Positions 43,485 to 52,025 of a DNA stretch of 64,000 nucleotides are shown piece by piece. This stretch comes from Mogibacterium sp. Lineage in GTDB: Bacteria > Bacillota > Clostridia > Peptostreptococcales > Anaerovoracaceae. The notes beneath the pieces were generated by a model. The model saw only the letters and a list, made by a program, of their open reading frames with translations. It made no database searches and had not been told where the DNA came from. The position numbers and the translations under genes are program-made. The stretch spans positions 1 through 64,000 of the forward strand of contig JAFRJV010000116.1 in assembly GCA_017432075.1 (NCBI GenBank). The letters run 5' to 3'. Position 1 is the stretch's first letter, and every line of letters starts with the position of its first letter.

Positions 43485-44327
43485 TTAGTTGTTGATCATC
43501 GACAGGTTCTCGTAGATCTCAGGGTACTTCTGGCCGATCTCGTCCATCTTGCCGTTCTCTGCCAGAGTCTTGAGTGCCGCATTCACCTGATCGCGGAGTT
43601 CTGTGTCATCTGTTCTGAAGCCGATAGCATATACTTCCTGGCATACGTCTTCATCCAGATATGCAAGGCCCTCCACCTTTGTCATCTGATAGTCACCTGT
43701 TGTAACGTCGATGGCGATAGCATCGATAGCTCCTGCCTTGAGGTCGTTTACAGCGACAGTGTAAGTATCATACTTGTCGAAAGAAGCGAATGTCTTCATC
43801 AGATCCTCTGCTCCGCCTTCAGCGTTCGGAGTCTCGAGCATTTCCTGAGCGGATGTGCTTCCCTGTACGCCTACCTTCTTGCCTGCGAGGTCTGCTGTCG
43901 ACTTGATGTCAGATCCTTCGAGTACCATGATCTTGATGGTATTTACTGAATATGGATCGCTCCATGCGAACTTAGGCTCTCTGTCAGGGCTCTTTGTGAA
44001 TCCCGACCATATGCAGTCGATGCTGCCGGATTCAAGTTCTGCATCCTTTGCATCCCAGTTGATAGGAACGCCCTCATATGTCCAGCCGTTCAGTTCGCAT
44101 ACTGCCTGAGCCAGCTCTACGTCGAATCCGGTTGTCTGTCCATCGTCTCCGATATATGAATATGGAGGGAAGTCCTTGTCATAACCGTGCTTGAATGTGA
44201 ATGCCTCTTCAGCTGCTGCGCTGTCAGCGCTGTCAGCGCTGTCGCTGCCACCGCCGCATGCAGTCAAAGCTGCCATCGTGAAGATCATCGCGAATGCAAG
44301 CATGAGTACTGTTAATCTCTTTTTCAT
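43485..44327 (-). CDS. Amino acid ABC transporter substrate-binding lipoprotein
   Basis: A 280-residue protein. The signal has KKR, a hydrophobic core and a lipobox LTAC with a Cys about residue 24, followed by a GGGS/DSAD-rich tether. The body is a solute-binding family 3 domain (PPYSYIGDDGQTTGFDVELA; CIWSGFTKSPDREPKF). The amino acid is not readable. It is the first gene of the transporter operon. Confidence 0.93.
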   Translation of the reverse strand: MKKRLTVLMLAFAMIFTMAALTACGGGSDSADSADSAAAEEAFTFKHGYDKDFPPYSYIGDDGQTTGFDVELAQAVCELNGWTYEGVPINWDAKDAELESGSIDCIWSGFTKSPDREPKFAWSDPYSVNTIKIMVLEGSDIKSTADLAGKKVGVQGSTSAQEMLETPNAEGGAEDLMKTFASFDKYDTYTVAVNDLKAGAIDAIAIDVTTGDYQMTKVEGLAYLDEDVCQEVYAIGFRTDDTELRDQVNAALKTLAENGKMDEIGQKYPEIYENLSMINN

Positions 44328-44413
44328 AATCTTTAGTCCTTTCCGATAGTAACGATTTTCCTTTTCTGATTGTAACGATTTGCTTTTTTTCGTGGTTTTA
44401 ACACGTCTTTTCT

Positions 44414-44444
44414 GCTTTAGTGTGCTAAAGCGCTAAATTGACAA
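44414..44444 (-). promoter_or_regulatory. Amino acid transporter promoter region with perfect inverted repeat
   Basis: On the minus strand a -35 TTGTCA (44444-44439) is followed by an inverted repeat, GCTTTAG (44414-44420) and CTAAAGC (44425-44431), in the spacer/-10 area; the -10 itself is weak. This suggests operator control, for example by amino acid. The gene-free stretch 44328-44664 otherwise holds only the binding-protein leader and the ybaK terminator. Confidence 0.4.
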
Positions 44445-44531
44445 AGCAATAATAGCATCCACACATCCCATGGTCAAGCATTATTACTGTTTTCTTACAA
44501 ATACATCGTTTTCAGCGATCCGCAGCCACAA

Positions 44532-44572
44532 CAAAAAAGATACATATACGAAGAAAAATCTCCATATATGTA
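44532..44572 (-). terminator. Terminator after the ybaK gene
   Basis: Stem TACATATA (44541-44548) with TATATGTA (44565-44572), followed on the minus strand by TCTTTTTT (44540-44533). Confidence 0.65.
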
Positions 44573-44664
44573 CCAATTTTTCTGAAAGTCCTGTGGACGG
44601 CTTTTGAGCGGCTCTGCCCGTCGGAATATATATACACAATCCGGGATAATCACTCAAATGAGCT

Positions 44665-45144
44665 CTATGCTTCCGGTAATTTGCTGATGTCGACCCATGC
44701 GAGGGAGCGCGACACTTCAAACAGCTCGTCCGGTGTGAATTCTGCGGCGGAGTTGGAGGAGCCGCAGGCCGGAAATACCGTTTCGAACCTCTTCATCGAT
44801 TCATCGCAGTATATCCTGACATCGTCGCGCGTGACGCCGAAAGCACAGACGCCGCCGATCTCGTGGTTCGTGTATTCAGGTACTTCTTCCGGCGAGAGCA
44901 TTTTCGCCTTTTCTCCGAAGCAGTCCTTGTATTTCTTGTTGTCGACTCTGGCATCGCCGGCCACCTGCACGAGGATTCCTGTGCCGTCCTTGAGCTTGAA
45001 GCTCAGAGTTTTGCAAATGCGGGCAGGCTCTACTCCGACTGCTTTTGCGGCCAGTTCGACCGTTGCACTCGAGACTTCAAATTCCATGATGCGGTCGGCC
45101 ATTCCGAACTGTTCAAGATATGCGCGTGCGATTTCTATTGACAT
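44665..45144 (-). CDS. ybaK: YbaK/EbsC family aminoacyl-tRNA deacylase
   Basis: A 159-residue protein starting at ATG 45144, with GGAGA 6 bases upstream (the open frame to 45228 is not supported). It has the conserved core with the catalytic lysine in KTLSFK and the C-terminal CDESMKRFETVFPACGSSN loop. Such proteins remove amino acids such as Cys or Pro from wrongly charged tRNA. It lies alone between the transporter operon and brnQ. Confidence 0.85.
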   Translation of the reverse strand: MSIEIARAYLEQFGMADRIMEFEVSSATVELAAKAVGVEPARICKTLSFKLKDGTGILVQVAGDARVDNKKYKDCFGEKAKMLSPEEVPEYTNHEIGGVCAFGVTRDDVRIYCDESMKRFETVFPACGSSNSAAEFTPDELFEVSRSLAWVDISKLPEA

Positions 45145-45189
45145 ATTATCTCCTGTCCGGGCGTAATGCCCATTTACCCATAAACGAAA

Positions 45190-45218
45190 CGCGGTGCCGC
45201 TTCCGCAGCAGCACCGCG
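45190..45218. other. GC-rich hairpin downstream of brnQ
   Basis: Stem CGCGGTGC (45190-45197) with GCACCGCG (45211-45218). It lies between brnQ and ybaK and has no strong T run, so it may be a weak terminator or processing site. Confidence 0.4.
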
Positions 45219-45247
45219 GCTGTGTCATTTTTTACTGTTTCCTTTAG

Positions 45248-46612
45248 TTAAGCAGCTGCTTTTTTGTCCTTGCCGCGCATGGCGACTGTCAGCACGAGTC
45301 CGATCACCAGACCTATCAGAGCCGGTACCACCCAGCCGAGTCCGAGATCGAAGAACGGGAATACTTTGCGTCCGAGCTCTGTCATTGCAGAGATGTGCAG
45401 CGCGTTCTGGATGCCTTCAGGCAGGGTCTTGAAGAAATCGAAGACTGCCGGGATGAAAGCTCCGAGAGTTACCCAACCGTAAACGTATTTGCTCTTGCCG
45501 AAAGCTTTCTCGCAGAGCGCCATGATAATGAGTACAGTAACAAGCGGATAGAGAAGCATCAGCACAGGAACTGCATAGTTGATGATCGCGGTGAGGCCTA
45601 CATTCGAAACTATGAACGAGAACAGCGTGAAGAACATCGCCCATCCTCTGTAGTTGAGCTTGCCCGGTACCAGCTTTACGAACATCTCGCCGCAGCTGGT
45701 AACGAGTCCGATCGCTGTCTTGAGGCAGGCGAATGTGATCGTAAGTGCGAGCACGATGCTGCCGATGCCTCCGAGGTAGTGGTTTGCGATCTGTGTGAGT
45801 GCAATGCCGCCGTTATCTGAAACTTCGAAGAGGCCTCTGGACTGTGCGCCCATGATGATGGTAAGCATGTAGATGACGAACATCAGTATGCCCGTAAACA
45901 CGCCTGCCTTCAGCGTTTCTCTTGCGACATCGCTGTCCCTGTCAACGCCCAGGTCTCTTACGACATTGATTATAACGATACCGAACGCAAGTCCTGCGAT
46001 AGCATCCATCGTGCCGTATCCTTCGATGAGTCCGTTGAAAAGCGCACCATTCTGATAAGCATCGACCGGTGTGACCTCAGACATCGGCGCTCCCGGATTT
46101 ATGAGAGCCACCAGTACGAGGATGCCGAGGAATACCAGGAAGAGCGGATTGATCACGCGTCCGATCCATGTGGTGATCTTGCCCGGTCTGAGCGAGAAGT
46201 ACATTACGAACGCGAAGAATATGAATGTGAAGATGAGCTGCCAGAGCTTGAAGTGCGACTCGCCTACTATTGGTGCGACACCTGTGGTGAACGATACGGA
46301 AGCGCATCTCGGTATAGCGAAAAACGGTCCGATCGTGAGGTAAAGCACGGCGGTGAACACCCTGCCGTACCAGCCTGACACCTTGTTCGAAAGTTCCATC
46401 AGGTTGTCACTGTGTGTGTTTCCGATAGCCGCTACCGCGAGGATAGGGACAGTCACAGCCGTGATGCAGAATCCGATTATCGCCGGCCACGAATTGCTGC
46501 CTGCCATCTGTCCCAGGTGGACCGGGAATATCAGGTTGCCTGCTCCGAAGAACATTCCGAACAGCGTACTCGCCACGACGATGGTTTCTTTCATCGTCAG
46601 TTTCTTTTTCAT
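45248..46612 (-). CDS. brnQ: Branched-chain amino acid carrier BrnQ (LIV-II)
   Basis: A 454-residue transporter with about 12 membrane helices and the family motif [16 protein letters not shown] near the N terminus. It imports Leu, Ile and Val with a cation. The ATG overlaps the recR stop (ATGA). Confidence 0.93.
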   Translation of the reverse strand: MKKKLTMKETIVVASTLFGMFFGAGNLIFPVHLGQMAGSNSWPAIIGFCITAVTVPILAVAAIGNTHSDNLMELSNKVSGWYGRVFTAVLYLTIGPFFAIPRCASVSFTTGVAPIVGESHFKLWQLIFTFIFFAFVMYFSLRPGKITTWIGRVINPLFLVFLGILVLVALINPGAPMSEVTPVDAYQNGALFNGLIEGYGTMDAIAGLAFGIVIINVVRDLGVDRDSDVARETLKAGVFTGILMFVIYMLTIIMGAQSRGLFEVSDNGGIALTQIANHYLGGIGSIVLALTITFACLKTAIGLVTSCGEMFVKLVPGKLNYRGWAMFFTLFSFIVSNVGLTAIINYAVPVLMLLYPLVTVLIIMALCEKAFGKSKYVYGWVTLGAFIPAVFDFFKTLPEGIQNALHISAMTELGRKVFPFFDLGLGWVVPALIGLVIGLVLTVAMRGKDKKAAA

Positions 46613-47211
46613 AATTCTCTTCTCCCTTCTACAGCCTTCAGAAGTGTGACTTCGTCGGCATATTCAAGGTCTCCTCCCACCGGGATACCGTGTGCGATCC
46701 TTGTCACCTTTATGCCTGCCGGTTTCAGCAGCCTTGCAATATACATCGCGGTGGCCTCGCCCTCTATGTTAGGGTTCGTGGCAATGATGACTTCATCAAC
46801 ATCGCTGTTGCCCTGCAGCCTTTCGATAAGGCTCTTCAGGTTGATGTCAGCCGGACCTATCCCCTCGGCAGGAGATATCGCTCCGTGGAGCACGTGGTAT
46901 GTACCTTTGTATTCGCGTATGCGTTCCATCGCCATTACATCCTGAGGTGTCTCAACGACACAGATGACCGTCTTGTCTCTGGATCTGTCGGAGCAGATGC
47001 TGCACACATCCTTGTCGGTCAGGTTGCCGCAGATGCTGCAGTAGTGCAGTGACCTTTTGGCTTCCACGATCGACTCAGCCAGTGCCTCTGCCTCACGGTC
47101 GGTCAGACTGAGCACATGAAAAGCGAGCCTCTGAGCGGTCTTTCCGCCGATGCCCGGAAGCTTTCCCAGCTCGTTTATCAGCTTGTTGAGGGAACGCGGA
47201 TACTGCTTCAT
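46609..47211 (-). CDS. recR: Recombination mediator RecR
   Basis: A 200-residue protein with HhH ([20 protein letters not shown]), a Cys4 zinc finger ([16 protein letters not shown]), and a Toprim domain ([15 protein letters not shown]). It loads RecA via RecF/RecO. Its ATG overlaps the ybaB stop (TGATG). Confidence 0.96.
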   Translation of the reverse strand: MKQYPRSLNKLINELGKLPGIGGKTAQRLAFHVLSLTDREAEALAESIVEAKRSLHYCSICGNLTDKDVCSICSDRSRDKTVICVVETPQDVMAMERIREYKGTYHVLHGAISPAEGIGPADINLKSLIERLQGNSDVDEVIIATNPNIEGEATAMYIARLLKPAGIKVTRIAHGIPVGGDLEYADEVTLLKAVEGRREL

Positions 47212-47594
47212 CAGAAGCCGAAGCCTCCGAATCCGCCGCCCATACCGCCGAGGCCGCCCGTGATGCTGTTCATCTCGGTCTCCTCGAGGTCTTCGATCTG
47301 TCTGATCGCCTCATTCACAGCAGCCATGACGAGATCCTGAAGCATTTCAACATCATCAGGATCAACGACGTCCTTATCGATGTTCAGACTGGTGATCTGT
47401 TTCTTGCCGTTCATCGTTACTTCGATAGCACCGCCGCCTGCTGTAGTGGTGAGCTCCTTTTTCTCGAGCTCAGCCTGCTTCTGCTCCATTTCAGCCTGCA
47501 TGGCCTGGAGCTGTTTCAGCTGCTTCTGCATATCCTTTGCGCCGCCGCCGTTTCTGACTTTAGGCTTCTTGCCGGCTTTCATTCCTTTACCCAT
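47211..47594 (-). CDS. ybaB: YbaB/EbfC nucleoid-associated protein
   Basis: A 127-residue protein with a central YbaB domain ([20 protein letters not shown]) and a glycine-rich C-terminal tail ([15 protein letters not shown]). It binds DNA non-specifically. Lies between dnaX and recR as in most Bacillota. Confidence 0.93.
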   Translation of the reverse strand: MGKGMKAGKKPKVRNGGGAKDMQKQLKQLQAMQAEMEQKQAELEKKELTTTAGGGAIEVTMNGKKQITSLNIDKDVVDPDDVEMLQDLVMAAVNEAIRQIEDLEETEMNSITGGLGGMGGGFGGFGF

Positions 47595-47612
47595 ATTATC
47601 CTCCTGTATATG

Positions 47613-49256
47613 TCAGTCTTCCATGACCGGTTCCAGACCGAAGAGGTCCATTATGTCTCCGATCACTTCGTTCTTATTTATATCATCGTCGATTATCCTG
47701 GCTGTCTCCTCCTCGGAGATCCCGGCGCTGTCTGCTGCCGCACCTGACTTGGATATGGTGCCGGCTCTCATCGTAACATAGACATCGCTGCCGTAAATGC
47801 TCTTAGCCACCTGAGCTATCTCCGCTGATTTGTCTTCGGCGAGTCTCAGCTTGCCCGGACTCACGATGACCAGCAGTCTTCCTGCATCGAATTCAGCGCC
47901 TGCAGAGTATCGTCCCACAAGGCTCATGAAAGTTCTGTCGCTTGCGGATACTGCTCTGACTATTCTGTCCCACATCTCTTCCGGGCTTCCCGGCTGCTCC
48001 CTCTGAACAGAAGCTATCATATCTGCGAGAACATCAGCCGCCGGCTCATCGTCTTCCGGAGCTTTCGCGCGCGCCAGTGTTTCAGCCGGTCTTGCAGCAG
48101 CTGTCTCTCTCTTCGGAGCAGGTCTCAGCGGTCTTCTTGCCGGAGCCTCCGCGGCATCATCCGGAGAAGCGAGTCTTACAGATGCTGTCTCCAGGAGTAT
48201 GCGGGGTCTCTCGGAATATCTTCCGAGATTGATGTATTCTGAGATCAGGCGGATAGCTTTCTCTATGAATGCAGCGTCTGTCTGATCCGCCTGCGCCCTG
48301 AGCCTCGAGATGTTCTCTCCTGATGAGCCCACGATGCGCTCAGCCTTTCCGACATATTTGACTATCATGAGGTCGCGCATGTGCTTGAGCCAGTCCTTCA
48401 TGATCTGTCTCGGGTCCTTGCCGCGCCTGATTATTTCATCTATATATACGAGCGCCTTGCCTGCGTCACCCGCGATCACCGCGCCGGTCAGCGCAAGGAA
48501 GAAGTCCGTTCCCGCAGCTCCTGTGTACTCAAGAACTGCCGCTCTGCTGAGCTCCTTATCACCTGCTGCAGTGCACTGTTCGAGTATGCTGAGCGCATCC
48601 CTGACTGAACCGTCCGCTCTCGAAGCTATGGTCGAAAGCGCATCGTCTGTCGCCCGGATGCCTCTTCTGGAGCATATCCTCTTCATGCCCTCGATAAGCT
48701 CCTCTTCGGTGACCCTCCTGAAGTTGAGCTGCATGCAGCGGGATCTTATGGTGGATCTTACCTTCTGAGGATCTGTCGTCGCGAGGATGAAGATAGCGTG
48801 CTCAGGCGGTTCCTCGAGAGTCTTGAGGAAGGCATTCTCTGCAGCTGTGCTGAGCATGTGCACCTCGTCGATGATGTATACCTTGTATCTTCCTACTGCC
48901 GGAGGATACTTCACCATCTCGATGATGGCCCTGAGGTCGTCCACGCCGTTGTTGGAGGCCGCGTCGAGTTCTATTACATCAACGAACCTTCCTTCGCGTA
49001 TCGCTTCGCAGTTTGCGCACTTTCCGCAGGGAAGATCCACGCCCGGATCTCCCGGTTCGCCCTCCATGCAGTTTACGGCTTTTGCGAGTATGCGTGCGGT
49101 GCTCGTCTTGCCTGTGCCGTGAGTTCCGGCAAATAAATAAGCCTGGCTCACCGTGCCTGTCCTGATCTGGTTCTGCAGGATACGTACGATGTGCTTCTGG
49201 CCTATTACTTCATCAAATACTTCCGGCCTCTCGGCTCTGTATAATGCGGGCTGCAT
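47613..49256 (-). CDS. dnaX: DNA polymerase III subunit gamma/tau
   Basis: A 547-residue clamp-loader ATPase starting at ATG 49256 with AAGGAAA upstream; the upstream frame to 49319 runs into the SRP RNA gene. Walker A is GTHGTGKTSTARI; a zinc-binding set of cysteines lies in CGKCANCEAI; DEVHMLS is the Walker B; the SRC arginine finger follows (TIRSRCMQLNFR). C-terminal domain III and a tau-like tail are present. Confidence 0.95.
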   Translation of the reverse strand: MQPALYRAERPEVFDEVIGQKHIVRILQNQIRTGTVSQAYLFAGTHGTGKTSTARILAKAVNCMEGEPGDPGVDLPCGKCANCEAIREGRFVDVIELDAASNNGVDDLRAIIEMVKYPPAVGRYKVYIIDEVHMLSTAAENAFLKTLEEPPEHAIFILATTDPQKVRSTIRSRCMQLNFRRVTEEELIEGMKRICSRRGIRATDDALSTIASRADGSVRDALSILEQCTAAGDKELSRAAVLEYTGAAGTDFFLALTGAVIAGDAGKALVYIDEIIRRGKDPRQIMKDWLKHMRDLMIVKYVGKAERIVGSSGENISRLRAQADQTDAAFIEKAIRLISEYINLGRYSERPRILLETASVRLASPDDAAEAPARRPLRPAPKRETAAARPAETLARAKAPEDDEPAADVLADMIASVQREQPGSPEEMWDRIVRAVSASDRTFMSLVGRYSAGAEFDAGRLLVIVSPGKLRLAEDKSAEIAQVAKSIYGSDVYVTMRAGTISKSGAAADSAGISEEETARIIDDDINKNEVIGDIMDLFGLEPVMED

Positions 49257-49280
49257 CGGTTTCCTTTCTATTAAAAAGAA

Positions 49281-49414
49281 GCGGGCGGTCTGCTGTACGC
49301 AGAGGCTGATCTGCGGCACACAGGACAGATCGCTTAATGCTGCTACCTCTCGGTCCTGACATGGTTCACGGAGCCCCGTTGCGCAGGGCCCCCGCGCACA
49401 GCAGGCCGCCCGCC
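49281..49414 (-). ncRNA. ffs: Signal recognition particle RNA (small bacterial type)
   Basis: On the minus strand the conserved domain IV loop reads GTCAGGACCGAGAGG followed by TAGCAGCA, the SRP54 binding site. Outer stems pair CCGCCCGC-type sequence (49406-49413) with its complement GCGGGCGG (49281-49288), giving an RNA of about 130 nt. It lies just upstream of dnaX, the usual scr-dnaX-ybaB-recR order. Confidence 0.88.
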
Positions 49415-49452
49415 CGATTTCGCTCTACATTCTAACACAAAAGTATTCTTAT

Positions 49453-51597
49453 CTACAACATGATTTCACTCTTGGCTTTGCTCGATGCGATCATGTCGTT
49501 GAGCTTTTTAGCCGGCCTGTAGAATGCCAGGCCGAATGCTACGGAGATCACTGCAAACAGCAGAAGTATTCCGATGCATGTCCAATAGGTGTTGCCGTAC
49601 ATGCCGCCGATGCACTCACGCATCGCATCCATCGCATAACGGAATGGCATGAACGGGAACAGGGTCCTGAAGATGCCCGGAAGCACCTCTACCGGATATG
49701 TTCCGCCTGAGCCTGCTACCTGGAGCACCAGGATAATGACGCCTGCGCCGAGTCCTATGTTGTCGAGCGCAAACACCAGCGCGTAATTTATCATCATGAA
49801 GACTATGCTGGTGATGCATGTCAGCAGCACGAATCTCAGAGGCGACAGACACTGTATGCGCACGTAGAGCAGGTCGCCTGCGGAGACCACGAGCGCCTGT
49901 GCAATGCCTATGAGCAGATAGAGTCCCAGCCTTCCGAAGTACCACTCATGAAGTCTGAGGTCTTCAAGTCCGTCTCTTTTCTTTACTCTCACCTTTATGA
50001 GAACTGCCGTCAGCAGAGCTCCTACCCACTGGGCAAGCACTGTGTAGAACGGTGCCATGGCGGAACCGTAGTTTTCTATCGGCCAGAACACTTCTTTATC
50101 CATATCGACAGGATTAGCGAGATACTCAGCCACAGCGGCCTCGTCATTCGCCATCAGGTTGCTCAGCTCCTGCAGGAGATCGTTTCCTGAAGCGTTCATG
50201 AGGATATCGCTCAGTGAACCGGCTCCATCCTGCAGTGACTCCAGACTTGAAGAAGTCTGACCGATGCTGGACTTAAGCTTCGAAAGCGCTCCTCCGTATG
50301 AACCGAGATTTTTGCTGAGTGACGAGAGCCCCTTGTCTGCGCCTGACATGGTCTTGCGGAAGCCCGACAGCGATGTCCTCGCGTTCATCAGCGCATTCTC
50401 AAGGTTCTCATCTATGTCTGTCCTGATCTGCTTGCTTATCTCTTCTGTCAGCTCGATCGCCTTGTCGTTGTCTTCCTGGATCTTCTTGATTATTGGCTCG
50501 CGCTCTGAATAATCCATGTCTTCATTCAGCTGCTCAAGTCCGGTCGATATATCGCTGAGCGTATCTGAAAGCTCGGTGAACTTCTCGCTCAGGGCCGTGA
50601 ATTCTTCCTGTTTCAGGAATTTGGCCTGCTCATCAGCCTGGCTCTTCAGCTTATTCATCCTGCTCACCCATTTGTCTCTGTTGACCTTCAGGAACGTTTT
50701 ATAGGCGATATCGCTCGCGCTGAGCAGTTCTACAGGCACGGTCTTGAACGTCTTGAGTGAATCAGCAGTATCATCTATCTTTTTGGCAGCGTCATCCAGC
50801 TTTTTGGTATCTGCCTTCTTTACTTTTGAAAGCTCTTTCTGGGCATCAGCCAGCAGCTTGTCGTTCGCCTTGAACACATCATGAGTGCTTCCGATGAATT
50901 CTTCGGATACATTCAGTAGATTTCCTGATGCGTCCGTGAGGCCGGCTGCCGAATCAGCAAGTGCTATGCAGCTCGTCAGATCACCGCTTAGGTCATCTAT
51001 CCTGTCAGCCAGGTCTGCAAGCATCTGCTGCGGATCGATACCGCTCGCTTCAGCCACGGATGCAGCGTCGGACACATAACCTGCGAGAGTTTCAACGAAT
51101 GCCGCGTTTACCTCCTCCTGCACGGCCGTCTTAGCCTTGCCGGTTATCTTAGGAGCGACTGCATTCTTTTTCTCGTTTTCATAGTACTCCAGTTTAGGAT
51201 TGGTAAGATCGCCGTTCACAAAGCTGAGAACGTTGGTGCTGAAGTCCTCCGGAATGACAAGCGCTGCGTAATAATCGCCGGAATAAACTCCTTCAATGGC
51301 CTTTGTGTCGCTCTCCTCGAAGACCCATCCTATGTCTTCGTTCGCCGCAAGTGCCTCCTCGATCTTGTCTCCCACATTGACCGTGAGCCCTGCTGCGGAT
51401 GCTCCCTCGTCCATGTTCGCGACCGCAACGGAGATTCGTCCGGTTGCTTCCGATTCATAAGGAGCCCAGTTTGAGAGTATGTTGAACCAGGCGTAGCAGC
51501 ACGGAACAAGGCACAAGCCCATTATCGTTATGATCGCCACCACGCTGCCTGTTATTTTCCTGAGATCATGTCTTATTATGCTGAGGATGTTCTTCAT
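49453..51597 (-). CDS. YhgE/Pip family membrane protein, second copy
   Basis: A 714-residue protein. One N-terminal membrane helix (GSVVAIITIMGLCLVPCCYA) is followed by an approximately 400-residue extracellular domain rich in coiled coil, and then 5-6 C-terminal membrane helices of the ABC-2 type (VAGSGGTYPVEVLPGIF motif). It overlaps the small coiled-coil gene (ATGA). YhgE/Pip proteins include a phage receptor and T7SS-associated EsaA-like proteins, so the role is uncertain. Confidence 0.85.
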   Translation of the reverse strand: MKNILSIIRHDLRKITGSVVAIITIMGLCLVPCCYAWFNILSNWAPYESEATGRISVAVANMDEGASAAGLTVNVGDKIEEALAANEDIGWVFEESDTKAIEGVYSGDYYAALVIPEDFSTNVLSFVNGDLTNPKLEYYENEKKNAVAPKITGKAKTAVQEEVNAAFVETLAGYVSDAASVAEASGIDPQQMLADLADRIDDLSGDLTSCIALADSAAGLTDASGNLLNVSEEFIGSTHDVFKANDKLLADAQKELSKVKKADTKKLDDAAKKIDDTADSLKTFKTVPVELLSASDIAYKTFLKVNRDKWVSRMNKLKSQADEQAKFLKQEEFTALSEKFTELSDTLSDISTGLEQLNEDMDYSEREPIIKKIQEDNDKAIELTEEISKQIRTDIDENLENALMNARTSLSGFRKTMSGADKGLSSLSKNLGSYGGALSKLKSSIGQTSSSLESLQDGAGSLSDILMNASGNDLLQELSNLMANDEAAVAEYLANPVDMDKEVFWPIENYGSAMAPFYTVLAQWVGALLTAVLIKVRVKKRDGLEDLRLHEWYFGRLGLYLLIGIAQALVVSAGDLLYVRIQCLSPLRFVLLTCITSIVFMMINYALVFALDNIGLGAGVIILVLQVAGSGGTYPVEVLPGIFRTLFPFMPFRYAMDAMRECIGGMYGNTYWTCIGILLLFAVISVAFGLAFYRPAKKLNDMIASSKAKSEIML

Positions 51598-52025
51598 TTC
51601 TCACCCTCGCTTTCCGGAGCTTTTCCGCGCAGATGTTTTTTGTAGCGCGTCTGTATCTCCTCCTGTTTTTCCTGGATGCGGCTCTGCACCTTCTCTCTCA
51701 CCTCACCGGAATCAGGCAGAAGCTCTCCGAAGTCTGCCTCTCTGTCGCTCACTTCCTCGAGGGTCTTCTGAATGGAATTATCGATGTATTCCACGCTTAT
51801 CAGATATATGGATGCGGCAAACATGCCAACCACCCAGAGTATCAGGAAGACGACCCTGTCGCTGTCTGTGATCAGGCGGATGAGTATCATGAGGACGGTA
51901 AACACGGCCAGGAAGATCAGTCCGGCCCTTATCCTCTTCTTATTGTTTTCATGCAATGCCATACCGCGCTCGAGCAGCCTGTTGTAGAGCTCTTCATAAC
52001 GGATGTCCTGCTTGTTTCTGTCCAT
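51594..52025 (-). CDS. Small membrane/coiled-coil protein between the YhgE genes
   Basis: A 143-residue protein from ATG 52025 (GGAGGT upstream). Two membrane helices (AGLIFLAVFTVLMILIRLI and VFLILWVVGMFAASIYLI) are followed by a charged coiled coil. It overlaps both neighbouring YhgE genes, so it is probably a partner in the same complex. No recognised family. Confidence 0.7.
   Translation of the reverse strand: MDRNKQDIRYEELYNRLLERGMALHENNKKRIRAGLIFLAVFTVLMILIRLITDSDRVVFLILWVVGMFAASIYLISVEYIDNSIQKTLEEVSDREADFGELLPDSGEVREKVQSRIQEKQEEIQTRYKKHLRGKAPESEGEK

Noticed and set aside
44484..44664. T-box leader upstream of amino acid genes
   Set aside because: No T-box sequence or specifier stem is seen; the hairpin present is better explained as the ybaK terminator.
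49257..49319. Longer N terminus for dnaX
   Set aside because: It runs into the SRP RNA, and ATG 49256 with AAGGAAA gives the standard DnaX start.
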